A stretch of DNA of 64,000 nt from Kitasatospora sp044457565 (GCF_044457565.1 NZ_JBITGZ010000001.1:372001-436000), one strand, 5' to 3'; positions 28,153 to 37,405 are shown, counted from the first letter of the stretch. Notes: generated by a model from the letters alone, not told the origin. A program made the numbers and translations.

Positions 28153-29415
28153 TCAGGTCGCGCTGCCGGCCTTCCAGTCGCTCCAGCTCATGTTCCAGCC
28201 GTTCAGGCCGTTGGACGGCTCGACCGTCCGGTCGCCGGAGTTCACGACCTCGACCACGTCGCCGGTCATCGAGCTCTTGTAGAACCTGTAGCCGTTGGTG
28301 TTCGCGTCCTCGCCGCCCTTGGCGTCCTGGAGGCCGATGCAGCCGTGGCTGGTGTTCTGGCTGCCGAAGATCGACGGGCTAGACCAGTAGTTGCCGTGGA
28401 TGAAGGTGCCCGAAGTGGTCAGACGCTGGGCGTGCGGCACGTCGGGGATGTTGTACTCGTCGCCGAGGCCGACCGTGGTGGAGTCCATCTTGGTCTGCTG
28501 GAACTGCTCGGAGATGACCATCTTGCCGCCCCAGGTCCGGTGCTCGGGGGCACCGCCGGAGATCGCGTAGACCGCGGTGACCTGACCGTCGGTGGTGACG
28601 GTGAGCTTCCTGGCGCCGAGGTCGGCGACGCTGGTCTGGCTGCGGCCGATGGCGAAGCCGACGTCCTTGGACTGGGTGCCGAAGGTGCCCTTGGCCCCCT
28701 CGACGTCCTTGAGCCGGAGCTTGAGGGTGACCTCGGTGCCCTTGGCCCAGTACTCCTGCGGCCGGAAGTCGAGGCGGGTGCTGGAGAACCAGTGCCCGAC
28801 TATCTCGACGCCCGGCTCGGCTATCACGGTTATCGCCTGCTGGACGGCCTTGCGGTCGGTGATCGGCTTGTTGAAGTTGATCGAAACGGGCATGCCGACG
28901 CCGACGGTGGAGCCGTTCTCGGGGGTGAAGTAGCCCACGAAGGTGTTGGCCGGAGTGGCGGTGGTGAAGGTGGTGTTGGCGTCCGCCTCCAGCTTGTCGG
29001 CGTCGGTGGCGGTCACAGCGACGGTGTACTCGGTGCCGCTGGCCAGCGTGCCGGTGGACGTCCAGCTGGTCGAGTCGGCGGACATCTCGCCCTCGACGGC
29101 CTTGCCGGCGGCGTCGGCGACCTTCACCGAACCGAGGGTGCCGGCGGCGACGGTGACCTTGACCGGGGAGCCGAAGGCGGCGTTGGCGGCGCCGGCGGCG
29201 GGCGTGACGGTGATCTTCGCGACGGAGGTCCTGGGCGCGCTGCTGGTGCCGCCACCGGGCGCCGTACCGCCGGAGCCGCTGCCGCCGGCCCGGGAGCCGT
29301 TGTCGTCGTCGCAGGCGGCCAGCAGCAGCACCGGCGCTCCGAGCAGGCCCGCCAGCACGCCGCGCCGGCTCCAGCCGCCCTGGTCCGGTCGTTCCCGCTG
29401 CTCCCGTGCCGTCAC
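28153..29415 (-). CDS. L,D-transpeptidase lipoprotein (YkuD domain, Ig-like repeats)
   Basis: Cell-wall cross-linking enzyme of 420 residues that forms 3-3 links in peptidoglycan. The N-terminus has a twin-arginine-like SRRGVLAGLLG and a lipobox ending at Cys35 (LLAAC), so it is probably a Tat-exported lipoprotein. After a Gly/Ser linker come two Ig-like domains (about 65-250, the second starting VGYFTPENGSTVGVGMPVSINF), then the YkuD catalytic domain (about 255-400). Its active site is HGNYWSS followed by SHGCIGLQD with the nucleophilic Cys. The architecture matches mycobacterial LdtMt2. It stands alone, with its own promoter region of 315 nt. Confidence 0.94.
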   Translation of the reverse strand: MTAREQRERPDQGGWSRRGVLAGLLGAPVLLLAACDDDNGSRAGGSGSGGTAPGGGTSSAPRTSVAKITVTPAAGAANAAFGSPVKVTVAAGTLGSVKVADAAGKAVEGEMSADSTSWTSTGTLASGTEYTVAVTATDADKLEADANTTFTTATPANTFVGYFTPENGSTVGVGMPVSINFNKPITDRKAVQQAITVIAEPGVEIVGHWFSSTRLDFRPQEYWAKGTEVTLKLRLKDVEGAKGTFGTQSKDVGFAIGRSQTSVADLGARKLTVTTDGQVTAVYAISGGAPEHRTWGGKMVISEQFQQTKMDSTTVGLGDEYNIPDVPHAQRLTTSGTFIHGNYWSSPSIFGSQNTSHGCIGLQDAKGGEDANTNGYRFYKSSMTGDVVEVVNSGDRTVEPSNGLNGWNMSWSDWKAGSAT

Positions 29416-29603
29416 GTCGTGGCCTTTCTGCCGTGCGCGCCGCGGTGCCGTCCGCTGCGTGGTCCGCGGTGCGCGAGCCGCCGTACGAGCCCGCTCTCTC
29501 CCGGATGGTTCGGATACAGAAACGCGGATCGACTGCCGCCGGTTCCACCATCAAGGGGATGAGATCGTATGAGATCACTTAACATCCCGCCAAACATGGA
29601 CAA

Positions 29604-29637
29604 ACCGCCCGACCCGTGGGATCACGGCTCGGGCGGT
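29604..29637 (-). terminator. terminator downstream of the acidic small protein gene
   Basis: Hairpin with 14 of 15 positions paired (29604-29618 with 29623-29637) and a 4-nt loop, 94 nt past the stop of the gene at 29731. The remaining bases of this 315-nt interval (29416-29730) hold no gene I can support. Confidence 0.6.
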
Positions 29638-29730
29638 CGCAGGACGGATCCAACCGTCGGTTCGCCCGGTCGACTCAACCGGCCGGACTCAGACGGCGGC
29701 CGGATTCAGACGGGCGGATTCAGCCGGTCG

Positions 29731-30072
29731 TCACTCGGCGGACTGCTCCTCCACCGTGTACTCGTCCCAGCCCTCCCCCTCGGGGTCGAACTCGGTCTGC
29801 GCGGACTCCCAGGTCGCCGAGGCGAGCTCGATACCCGGGACATCGCCGAGCAGGGCGACCGGGTCGATGAAGTGGGCGAGCGAACCCGAGGGGTCCACCT
29901 CGATCGCCTCGACGGACTGCTCGCGCTCCTCGTCGTCGAGGTACTCGTCGTGCTCCACCTGGGCAAGGGCGGCGGCCTTGAGGGCCTGCTCATCGGTGAT
30001 CTCGGCGATGAGCTCGATGCTGAGCCGGACGTAGCGCGGGGCGTCCTGGCCGGTCGTTTCGGTGCTGGTCAT
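29731..30072 (-). CDS. small acidic protein of unknown function
   Basis: Cytosolic protein of 113 residues, strongly acidic, beginning MTSTETTGQDAPRYVRLSIELI with alternating charge. No cysteine, transmembrane or catalytic motif is seen. TACGCT on the minus strand (30080-30085) ends 7 nt before the ATG and there is no ribosome-binding site, so it is probably leaderless. I do not recognise a named family. It lies between an L,D-transpeptidase and cbs without evident operon partners. Confidence 0.75.
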   Translation of the reverse strand: MTSTETTGQDAPRYVRLSIELIAEITDEQALKAAALAQVEHDEYLDDEEREQSVEAIEVDPSGSLAHFIDPVALLGDVPGIELASATWESAQTEFDPEGEGWDEYTVEEQSAE

Positions 30073-30092
30073 GCGTGCGAGCGTACGGGAAA

Positions 30093-30122
30093 GGGCCGGC
30101 CCCTCCGAAGAGGGACCGGCCC
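30093..30122 (-). terminator. hairpin before the acidic protein gene, possible cbs terminator
   Basis: Arms 30093-30104 and 30111-30122 pair with one mismatch; on the minus strand the hairpin is followed by TTTCCC. It may end transcripts arriving from cbs, just ahead of the next promoter. The interval 30123-30512 otherwise shows no gene. Confidence 0.4.
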
Positions 30123-30512
30123 CACCCGCCTGCGCACGGGCTCCCCCACCCGGGAGCCGCGCAGACGCGCCTTACGGCGCGATCGGTGCCGCAGGAGCCG
30201 CCGCACCCTGTCGATCGGCCGGAGCCGAACAGGGGCGGGACGACGGCGCCTCCTACGGGCCCCTCCCACCCCTTACGGGCGGGAGGGCGGACACGGTGGG
30301 CCGGGTCAGGGCCGACCGACGTGCCCAGGACGACCTCGGTCACCGGGGAGCCGCTCCCGGCGGTTGCTGTCGTCCAGCTCGGCGTGCTTGCCGTTGACCA
30401 CTACGATGCCCGCCGCTTGTTAAGCGCGTGCTGCGCGCACGTGACGCCGGTGTACCAACTCACCGTGGACGAATCTTCACCCGTCCGGTGCGGGTGGCAC
30501 CCTGACGCCAGG

Positions 30513-31913
30513 TCAGTGCCCGGTGCGGCTGGTGAGGAAGCCCAGCAGGTCCTGGCGGGTGACGATGCCCTGCGGCTTGCCCTCCACCAGCACCACGGCC
30601 GCGTCGGCCTTCTCCAGCACGGTCATCAGGCTGGTGACGCTCTCGCCCGAACCGACCACGGGAAGCGGCTTGGACATCACCTTCTCCAGCGTGTCGTCCA
30701 GCTCGATCTCCTTGGCGAACAGGCCCTCCAGCAGCAGCTTCTCCGCCACCGAGCCGATCACCTCGCCCGCCATGATGTCGGGGTGGCCGGCCCCCGGGGA
30801 GACGACGGGCATCTGCGAGACGCCGTACTCCTGGAGCACCCGGACGGCCTCGGCGACGGTCTCGCTGGGGTGCATGTGGACGAACTGCGGGATGCCCTCG
30901 TGCTCGATGGCGTCCTTGCGGGCGAGCACCTCGCCGATCGAGGCCTCGTCGGTCGAGGAGGGCAGGAAGCCGTAGTCGGCCATCCAGTCGTCGTTGAAGA
31001 TCTTGGAGAGGTAGCCACGGCCGCCGTCCGGCAGCAGCACCACGACCACGTCGTCCGGGCCGAGCCGCTTGGCGACCTCCAGCGCGGCCACCACGGCCAT
31101 CCCGCAGGAGCCGCCGACCAGCAGGCCCTCCTCCTTGGCCAGGCGACGGGTCATCTGGAAGGAGTCCTTGTCGGAGACCGCCACGATCTCGTCCGCCACA
31201 TCGCGGTCGTAGGCGGTCGGCCAGAAGTCCTCACCGACACCCTCGACCAGGTACGGCCGGCCGGTGCCGCCCGAGTACACCGAGCCCTCGGGGTCGGCGC
31301 CGATCACCTTGACCTTGCCGCCCGACGCCTCCTTCAGGTAGTTGCCGGTGCCGGAGATGGTGCCGCCGGTGCCGACACCCGCCACGAAGTGGGTGATCTT
31401 CCCCTCGGTCTGCTCCCACAGCTCCGGGCCGGTGGAGTGGTAGTGCGAGGCCGGGTTGTCGGGGTTGGAGTACTGGTCCGGCTTCCAGGCGTTCGGGGTC
31501 TCCCGGACCAGGCGGTCGGAGACGTTGTAGTACGAGTCCGGGTGCTCGGGGGCAACGGCGGTCGGGCAGACCACGACCTCGGCGCCGTACGCACGCAGGG
31601 TGTTGATCTTGTCGGTCGAGACCTTGTCCGGACAGACGAAGATGCAGTGGTAGCCCTTCTGCTGGGCCACGATCGCCAGGCCCACGCCGGTGTTGCCCGA
31701 GGTCGGCTCGACGATGGTGCCGCCCGGCTTGAGCGCACCCGAGGCCTCGGCGGCCTCGATCATGCGCATCGCGATCCGGTCCTTCACCGAACCGCCGGGG
31801 TTGAAGTACTCGACCTTCGCCAGCACCGTCGCGCTGATGCCCTCGGTGACCTTGTTCAGCTTGACCAGCGGCGTATTGCCGACCAGGTCGATGATCGAGT
31901 TGTGGTACCGCAC
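30513..31913 (-). CDS. cbs: cystathionine beta-synthase
   Basis: PLP enzyme of 466 residues that condenses serine and homocysteine to cystathionine. The catalytic core (about 1-320) has Lys44 in NPGGSVKDRIAMRM, the TSGNTGVGLA loop and GVGTGGTISGTGNYLKE. The C-terminal pair of CBS domains (about 335-466: MSKPLPVVGSGESVTSLMTVLEKADAAVVLVEGKPQGIVTRQDLL) is the regulatory half that distinguishes it from cysteine synthase. The start is GTG with GGGAGG upstream. Mycobacterial Rv1077 is the counterpart. With metB in the same window it supports interconversion of homocysteine and cysteine. Confidence 0.95.
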   Translation of the reverse strand: MRYHNSIIDLVGNTPLVKLNKVTEGISATVLAKVEYFNPGGSVKDRIAMRMIEAAEASGALKPGGTIVEPTSGNTGVGLAIVAQQKGYHCIFVCPDKVSTDKINTLRAYGAEVVVCPTAVAPEHPDSYYNVSDRLVRETPNAWKPDQYSNPDNPASHYHSTGPELWEQTEGKITHFVAGVGTGGTISGTGNYLKEASGGKVKVIGADPEGSVYSGGTGRPYLVEGVGEDFWPTAYDRDVADEIVAVSDKDSFQMTRRLAKEEGLLVGGSCGMAVVAALEVAKRLGPDDVVVVLLPDGGRGYLSKIFNDDWMADYGFLPSSTDEASIGEVLARKDAIEHEGIPQFVHMHPSETVAEAVRVLQEYGVSQMPVVSPGAGHPDIMAGEVIGSVAEKLLLEGLFAKEIELDDTLEKVMSKPLPVVGSGESVTSLMTVLEKADAAVVLVEGKPQGIVTRQDLLGFLTSRTGH

Positions 31914-32084
31914 GGGGGTCCTCCCGGTCTGTGGCCATGCCAGTGCTTTATCGGTACCTCAAAGACTATGGCCCCGGATGGCCGACGCTCACCGATAGCG
32001 CGCACCGCCGGACGGGTACTAGGGATACGAGGTACTGGAACAGCCCCCACAAGGGGCGGCTACAGCACGCGAAGGGGGTGCCGG

Positions 32085-33359
32085 ATGCCAGGGGCACAGG
32101 AGTCACGAGCCCGGGTGGCCCGCCGGATCGCCACCGCGGCCGCGTACGGCGGCGGTGGGCTCGGCCTGCTCGGGGTGGGCCTGGTCGGCGTGCTGCTCAC
32201 CGAGAGCAAGCTGGCCATCCGGGCGGTCGGCATCCTGGACGGCGATCCGCCCAAGGCGGACGGCGTCTACGGGGACGCCTTCGCCGATCCCGACCCTGCT
32301 CCCGGGGGCGACGGCTGGCCACTGGTGCTCGCCTTCCTCGGCGACTCGACGGCCGCGGGCCTGGGCGTGCTGCGAGGACAGGAGACGCCCGGCGCCCTGC
32401 TCGCGGCGGGCCTGGCCTCGGTGGCCGAGCGCCGGGTGCGGCTGCACAACGTGGCCCGCTCGGGCGCGCGCTCCACGGACCTCGCCCGGCAGGTGGAGCT
32501 GGCCCTGCCGCACCGGCCGCACCTCGCGGTGATCATGGTGGGTGCCAACGACGTCACCCGGCACAGCCCGGCCGCGCAGTGCGTGCGCCAGCTCGGCGAG
32601 GCCGTCGAGACCCTGCGGGCGCACGGCTGCGAGGTGGTGGTCGGCACCTGCCCCGACCTGGGGACGATCAAGCCGGTGCGGCCACCGCTGCGCTGGGTCG
32701 CCCGGCGGCTCAGCCGGCAGCTGGCGGCCGCCCAGACCATCGCGGTGGTGGAGGCCGGCGGCCGTACCGTCTCGCTGGGCTCCCTGCTCGGCCCGGAGTT
32801 CGCGGCCCGCCCCGAGATGTTCGCCTCGGACCGCTACCACCCCTCCGCCCAGGGCTACGCCACCGCCGCGATGGCCATGCTGCCCTCGCTCTGCGCCGCG
32901 CTGGACCTCTGGCCCGAGGACGATGAACCGGCCGGGCCGGCCACCGGCGAGGGCGAGGCGGTGCTGCCGGTGGCGGTCGCGGCGGCCGCCGCGGCCGGGC
33001 ACTCCGGCACCGAGGTCACGGCCGCCGGGCCCGAGGGCGGGACCTGGCGCTGGGCGCTGCTGCGCCACCGGCTGCGGCTCGGCCTGCCGGGCTCCGGGCC
33101 GCCCGCCCAGGAGGCCGGGGCGCAGGCCGCCCGGACCGCCGGACCGGACGCCGGGGAGAGCGTTGGCGAGGGCCTCGGGGAGGCCGTCCGCGATGCCGTC
33201 GGGGAGGGGGGCGCAGACCCTTCCGGGGAGGCGGCCGGGGCCGGAGCCGGGCAGGCTGCCGGTGAGCCGTCACCGGCCCCGCCGGGGGCCGCCGATCAGG
33301 CCGCCGATCAGGCCGACGCCGCGTCGGCCAACTCACACACGAGGGCAGGTGACGCCTGA
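32085..33359 (+). CDS. membrane-anchored SGNH/GDSL hydrolase
   Basis: Protein of 424 residues. An N-terminal helix (about 15-36, AAAYGGGGLGLLGVGLVGVLL) anchors it to the membrane. The SGNH domain follows (about 75-290): block I LAFLGDSTAAGLGV with the nucleophilic Ser, block III GANDVT, and block V ASDRYHPSAQGY with the catalytic Asp and His. From about 300 a long Ala/Gly/Pro-rich tail has no recognisable fold. Substrate unknown; acyl or acetyl ester cleavage is the family activity. The ATG follows GAAGGGGG. It is divergent from cbs and followed after 93 nt by the thiolase, as for mycobacterial Rv1075c and Rv1074c. Confidence 0.88.
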   Translation: MPGAQESRARVARRIATAAAYGGGGLGLLGVGLVGVLLTESKLAIRAVGILDGDPPKADGVYGDAFADPDPAPGGDGWPLVLAFLGDSTAAGLGVLRGQETPGALLAAGLASVAERRVRLHNVARSGARSTDLARQVELALPHRPHLAVIMVGANDVTRHSPAAQCVRQLGEAVETLRAHGCEVVVGTCPDLGTIKPVRPPLRWVARRLSRQLAAAQTIAVVEAGGRTVSLGSLLGPEFAARPEMFASDRYHPSAQGYATAAMAMLPSLCAALDLWPEDDEPAGPATGEGEAVLPVAVAAAAAAGHSGTEVTAAGPEGGTWRWALLRHRLRLGLPGSGPPAQEAGAQAARTAGPDAGESVGEGLGEAVRDAVGEGGADPSGEAAGAGAGQAAGEPSPAPPGAADQAADQADAASANSHTRAGDA

Positions 33360-33452
33360 GCTACTAAGCGGTAACTTTCCTCGGGGTGTCCCCGCAGGCC
33401 GACCGCCGCGGGGCCGCCAGGTAGCCGAAGGTCACTCAGCGAGGAGCCCGTC

Positions 33453-34673
33453 ATGCCCGAAGCCGTCATCGTCAGCGCCGCCCGTTCGCCGATCGGCCGG
33501 GCCTTCAAGGGCTCGCTCAAGGACGTCCGCCCGGACGACCTGACCGCCCACATCATCGCCACCGCGCTCGCCAAGGTGCCGCAGCTCGACCCGCGCGACA
33601 TCGACGACCTGATGCTCGGCTGCGGCCTGCCCGGCGGCGAGCAGGGCCACAACCTGGCCCGGATCATCGCGGTCCAGATGGGCATGGACTACCTGCCCGG
33701 CACCACCATCACCCGGTACTGCTCCTCCTCACTGCAGACCACCCGGATGGCGCTGCACGCCATCAAGGCGGGCGAGGGCGACGTCTTCATCTCGGCCGGT
33801 GTCGAGACCGTCTCGCGCAGCATCAACGGCACCTCGGACGGCCTGCCGGGCACCCAGAACCCGCTCTTCGACGAGGCCGTCGCCCGTACCGCCAAGCGCG
33901 CCGAGGAGGGCGGCGGCGAGTGGCACGACCCGCGCGCGGACGGCCTGCTGCCGGACGCCTACATCGCGATGGGCCAGACCGCCGAGAACCTGGCCGCCCT
34001 GAAGGGCGTCACCCGCGCCGACCAGGACGAGTTCGGCGTGCGCTCGCAGAACCTCGCCGAGGCGGCCATCAAGGCCGGCTTCTGGGAGCGGGAGATCACC
34101 CCGGTCACCACCCCCGACGGCACGGTCGTCAGCAAGGACGACGGCCCGCGCGCCGACGTCACGCTGGAGGCCGTCTCCGGCCTCAAGCCGGTGTTCCGCC
34201 CGGACGGAACGGTTACCGCAGGTAACTGCTGCCCGCTGAACGACGGCGCGGCCGCGCTGGTCATCATGTCCGACACCAAGGCCCGCGAGCTGGGCATCAC
34301 CCCGCTCGCCCGGGTGGTCTCCACCGGCGTCACCGGCCTCTCCCCCGAGATCATGGGCCTGGGCCCGGTCGAGGCCTCCCGGCAGGCGCTCAAGCGCGCC
34401 GGGCTGACCATCGACGACATCGACCTGGTCGAGATCAACGAGGCCTTCGCGGCTCAGGTCATCCCGTCCTACCGGGACTTGGGCATCGACATCGACAAGC
34501 TGAACGTCAACGGCGGCGCGATCGCCGTCGGCCACCCGTTCGGCATGACCGGCGCCCGGCTCACCACCACCCTGATCAACTCGCTCCAGTTCCACGACAA
34601 GCAGTTCGGCCTGGAGACGATGTGCGTCGGCGGCGGCCAGGGCATGGCGATGGTCATCGAGCGGCTCAGCTGA
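33453..34673 (+). CDS. fadA: acetyl-CoA C-acetyltransferase (thiolase)
   Basis: Thiolase of 406 residues. The acylated nucleophile is Cys90 in TITRYCSSSLQTTR. The second half has VEINEAFAAQ, the histidine motif GGAIAVGHPFGMTGARL and the proton-transfer cysteine in CVGGGQGMAM. It may act in fatty-acid beta-oxidation or acetoacetyl-CoA metabolism; sequence alone does not decide. The ATG follows a GAGGAG-type site. Probably cotranscribed with the SGNH hydrolase, and ended by a strong hairpin. Confidence 0.94.
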   Translation: MPEAVIVSAARSPIGRAFKGSLKDVRPDDLTAHIIATALAKVPQLDPRDIDDLMLGCGLPGGEQGHNLARIIAVQMGMDYLPGTTITRYCSSSLQTTRMALHAIKAGEGDVFISAGVETVSRSINGTSDGLPGTQNPLFDEAVARTAKRAEEGGGEWHDPRADGLLPDAYIAMGQTAENLAALKGVTRADQDEFGVRSQNLAEAAIKAGFWEREITPVTTPDGTVVSKDDGPRADVTLEAVSGLKPVFRPDGTVTAGNCCPLNDGAAALVIMSDTKARELGITPLARVVSTGVTGLSPEIMGLGPVEASRQALKRAGLTIDDIDLVEINEAFAAQVIPSYRDLGIDIDKLNVNGGAIAVGHPFGMTGARLTTTLINSLQFHDKQFGLETMCVGGGQGMAMVIERLS

Positions 34674-34735
34674 CCGATGGTGCGGGCGCCGTCCGGCGGG
34701 GCGGCGCCACCCATATGGAGTGACACAGAGTAATT

Positions 34736-34772
34736 GAGGGCCGGATCACATCCCGATGCTGATCCGGCCCTC
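34736..34772 (+). terminator. terminator of the thiolase gene
   Basis: A 13-bp perfect stem (34736-34748 with 34760-34772) followed by TTCCC, 62 nt past the stop. Confidence 0.83.
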
Positions 34773-34848
34773 TTCCCGTTCACTTCCGCCCGCTTTATCG
34801 ACGGACCGAAGTGGATCAACTGCGCAGCGTAGAACGGAGTTACCTAAC

Positions 34849-34885
34849 AATTTGAGGACAAGTGCGAAAGTCACAAACAAATTGG
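34849..34885. repeat. AT-rich inverted repeat before an unknown gene
   Basis: CAATTTG (34849-34855) and CAAATTG (34879-34885) are inverted copies with centres 30 bp apart, about three helical turns, in an unusually AT-rich stretch upstream of the gene at 34968. It may be an operator. Confidence 0.35.
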
Positions 34886-34967
34886 ACATGCGCCACTGCG
34901 ATAACAGCCCCCCATGCGGCAGTGTGGAGACGTAACCCCGTTCCACTCCTCCCTAGGAGTACGTTCC

Positions 34968-35915
34968 GTGAGCGCCGTCTACACCATCCTGCTGCTGGCC
35001 CTGATCGCCCTTTCCGCCGCCGTCCTGGTCCACCTGCGCGGCCTCTCCCGCCGCCTGGACGCACAGCGCGCCGCCACCCCCGCCCCGCTGGACGAGGCCG
35101 CGATACGCCGGGCCGTCACCGATGCGATCGCCGCCGACCGTGAACGGGAGATCACCGAGGCCCGGGCGTTCTGGGCCGAGCAGGAGGCCAGGGCCGCCGA
35201 GGACGCACCCCTGTTCGACAGCCCCTTCGGCGTGCTCGGCAGCACCGAGGAGTGGCCGCTCTTCTTCCCCCGCCCCACCGGCCCGCAGGACGCGGCCGAC
35301 AACTCCGGCACCATGGACCCGGAGTTCGGCGAGGCGCTGCGCTCCGCCCTTGAGGACCTGATCGGCGAGGACGGCGGCGCCACCGGCGGCGGCGCGCCGC
35401 TGCGCCCCGGCCACCCGGCGCACCCCGGGCACCCCGCGGGGGTGTCCTCGGCGGAGGCGAACGGCGACGCCAAGGCCCGCCGCGAGGCCGACCTGCTGGC
35501 CACCGGCCTGGAGGCGGGACTGCTGGACGCCGACCCCGTCATGGAGGCCGAGCCGGCCACCGCCCCCGACCCGCGCCGCCACCCCTCGCACCCGGACTTC
35601 GTCCCCAGCCAGGCGCCCTCGCGCGAGTGGACCGACACCCGGCTGACCCTGCTCGCCGAGGAGCGCATCGCCCTCACCGATGTCCGCCCCGGCCCGCTGG
35701 GCACCCTGGACGTCTACGGCTTCGCCGACGGCACCACGCTCTGCGTGGCCCCGGGCGACCGCGAGGCGGCCTACCGGCTGATCGACGCCGTACGGGCCGG
35801 TGAGGACGTCCGGCTGCTGGGCGGCTCGCGCTTCTCCGGCTCCTACTCGCTGACCTTCTCGACGGACGAGGAGGCGGTCTACGTCCTCGCCGACCGGGTG
35901 GTCGCCAGCATCTGA
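34968..35915 (+). CDS. membrane-anchored protein of unknown function
   Basis: Protein of 315 residues. Residues about 4-22 (VYTILLLALIALSAAVLVH) form one transmembrane helix, followed by a helical, possibly coiled-coil region with EAAIRRAVTDAIAADREREITEARAFWAEQEARAAED, a Pro/His/Gly-rich middle and a compact C-terminal domain (about 220-315). I recognise no family. The GTG start is supported by AGGAG 9 nt upstream. It is convergent with a small minus-strand gene and shares a terminator with it. Confidence 0.75.
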   Translation: MSAVYTILLLALIALSAAVLVHLRGLSRRLDAQRAATPAPLDEAAIRRAVTDAIAADREREITEARAFWAEQEARAAEDAPLFDSPFGVLGSTEEWPLFFPRPTGPQDAADNSGTMDPEFGEALRSALEDLIGEDGGATGGGAPLRPGHPAHPGHPAGVSSAEANGDAKARREADLLATGLEAGLLDADPVMEAEPATAPDPRRHPSHPDFVPSQAPSREWTDTRLTLLAEERIALTDVRPGPLGTLDVYGFADGTTLCVAPGDREAAYRLIDAVRAGEDVRLLGGSRFSGSYSLTFSTDEEAVYVLADRVVASI

Positions 35916-35924
35916 CCCACCGCC

Positions 35925-35968
35925 AGGAGGCCGTTCGAGTCGCGGGTTACCGACTCGGCCGGCCTCCT
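35925..35968. terminator. bidirectional terminator
   Basis: Imperfect long hairpin: AGGAGGCC (35925-35932) pairs with GGCCTCCT (35961-35968) and an inner GAGTCG/CGACTC stem closes the loop; TTT follows on the plus strand. Confidence 0.7.
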
Positions 35969-36054
35969 TTCGTATGCCCGGAGCCGGACCGGGGACCGAC
36001 GGCGGACCGGGGACCGGCTCCGACGAAGGTTCGATTGCCACCGCCGGTGCCGGC

Positions 36055-36420
36055 TCAGCCGCAGAGCTCCGCCGTGGCGGCGACCGCCGCCAGGGCCTCG
36101 GCGAGGACGGCCGAGGCCTCGGCGCCGGAGGGCAGCGGCACGGTGGCGGCTGCCGGGCGGGCGGCGAGGGCGGCCGCCAGGTCGTGCCCGGCGACGGCAA
36201 GCTGGTCCCCGGCGGCGAAGGCGCCGGCGTCCGGGAACTGCCGAGGGGTCAGGCCCTCGACGGCGAGCGCCGAGGCCGCCAGCTGCCGGGCCAGGGCCAG
36301 CGCGGCGGCCGCCCGGGAGGCATGGCCGGGCACGGCGGCGAGCAGCCGGCTCTGCGGCATGGCGCGGAAACGATCCGCCAGGCGGTCGACCGCCTCGACG
36401 AGGGACTGTGCTTCGGGCAT
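36055..36420 (-). CDS. small Ala-rich protein of unknown function
   Basis: Protein of 121 residues, almost entirely Ala-rich helix, beginning MPEAQSLVEAVDRLADRFRAMP. No membrane or catalytic motif is clear. TACGCT on the minus strand (36427-36432) ends 6 nt before the ATG and no ribosome-binding site is present, pointing to a leaderless mRNA; the frame is open 30 codons further upstream. Unknown family. Confidence 0.65.
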   Translation of the reverse strand: MPEAQSLVEAVDRLADRFRAMPQSRLLAAVPGHASRAAAALALARQLAASALAVEGLTPRQFPDAGAFAAGDQLAVAGHDLAAALAARPAAATVPLPSGAEASAVLAEALAAVAATAELCG

Positions 36421-36460
36421 AGCGCGAGCGTAACCGCAGCGGTGGGCCCCGGGACGCCGA

Positions 36461-36488
36461 CGGGCCCCGGAGCGTGCTCCGGGGCCCG
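36461..36488 (-). terminator. terminator of the Bax1-like gene
   Basis: A 12-bp perfect stem (36461-36472 with 36477-36488) around the tetraloop CGTG, 39 nt past the stop. Confidence 0.78.
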
Positions 36489-36526
36489 TACGACCAACGC
36501 TTGCCGGCAACCGCCGGCCGGTACCA

Positions 36527-37405
36527 CTAGTCGTCGCCGCGCAGGATCGCGATCAGCCGGAGCATCTCGACGTAGATCCAGACCAGCGACACGGTGAGCC
36601 CGAAGGCGGCCCGCCAGGACTCGCGCTGCGGAGCGCCCTGCCGGATGGCCTCCTCGATCGCGGCGAAGTCAAGCGAGAGGAAGAAGGCGCCGAGCCCGAT
36701 GGCGACCAGACCCACCAGGACGCCCAGCGGGCCGGAGCGCAGACCCATGTCCGCACCGAACAGCCCGGCGACCAGGTTGACCACCAGCAGGAGCAGGAAG
36801 CCCATGGCGATGGCCAACCCGATCCGCGTGTAGCGGGGCGTGACCCGGATCCGGCCGCTCTTGTAGGCGATCAGCATCGCCGCGAAGACGGCCGCCGTAC
36901 CCAGCACCGCCTGGATGGCGATGCCGGGCCAGATGGTGTTGAAGACCTTGCTGACCGCCCCGAGGAAGAAGCCCTCCAGGCCCGCGTAGAGCAGGATCAA
37001 CGGCGCGCTGACGCTGCGCTTGAAGGAGATCACCAGGCCGAGGACCATCGCCACCAGGGCGGCGGCACCGGCGAAGCCGTAGTTCTCACCCGGCAGCGCG
37101 AACCAGGCGACGGCGCCGGCGGCGATGAGCGTCAGCAGCGTCATCGTCGTGCGGGCGACCACGTCGTCCAGCGTCATCCGGCCGGTGTCCAGCGGGCCGG
37201 CCGACGGGGCCTGGTACAGCTCCACCAGCTGATCGTCCGTCAGCTGCCCGCCGTACGGGTTGGCGGCGTAGGGGTTGTTGCCGTAAGGGTTGTTGGCGTA
37301 CGGGCCGCCGGCCTGCGGGGCCTGCTGCGTGGTGCCGAAACCCGCGTAGCCGTTGTCGCGGGTGAAGGACCCCTCCCGCGAGAAGACCGGGTTGCTGCTT
37401 CTCAT
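36527..37405 (-). CDS. Bax inhibitor-1/YccA-family membrane protein
   Basis: Protein of 292 residues. A Gly/Asn/Pro/Tyr-rich cytosolic N-terminus (about 1-85, with the repeated YxNNPYG pattern) precedes seven hydrophobic helices (about 100-290), including LILLYAGLEGFFLGAVSKVFN and FFLSLDFAAIEEAIRQGAPQRESWRAAFGLTVSLVWIYVEMLRLI. The conserved acidic residues near the last helices fit the pH-sensitive Ca2+ leak family, though function in bacteria is unproven. Two ATGs lie close together; the second (37405) has GGAGG at a normal 8-nt distance, the first (37411) is too close. It lies directly downstream of the bldA tRNA. Confidence 0.9.
   Translation of the reverse strand: MRSSNPVFSREGSFTRDNGYAGFGTTQQAPQAGGPYANNPYGNNPYAANPYGGQLTDDQLVELYQAPSAGPLDTGRMTLDDVVARTTMTLLTLIAAGAVAWFALPGENYGFAGAAALVAMVLGLVISFKRSVSAPLILLYAGLEGFFLGAVSKVFNTIWPGIAIQAVLGTAAVFAAMLIAYKSGRIRVTPRYTRIGLAIAMGFLLLLVVNLVAGLFGADMGLRSGPLGVLVGLVAIGLGAFFLSLDFAAIEEAIRQGAPQRESWRAAFGLTVSLVWIYVEMLRLIAILRGDD

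Noticed and set aside
29559..29576. Direct repeat ATGAGATC twice, 10 bp apart, before the L,D-transpeptidase gene
   Set aside because: Short and without a matching promoter layout; it can arise by chance, so it is not listed as an operator.
30075..33359. Plus-strand open frame of more than 1000 codons before the SGNH hydrolase
   Set aside because: Only its last 424 codons, from the ATG at 32085 with a ribosome-binding site, are coding. The rest lies antisense to cbs, which has clear homology, and is due to high GC content.
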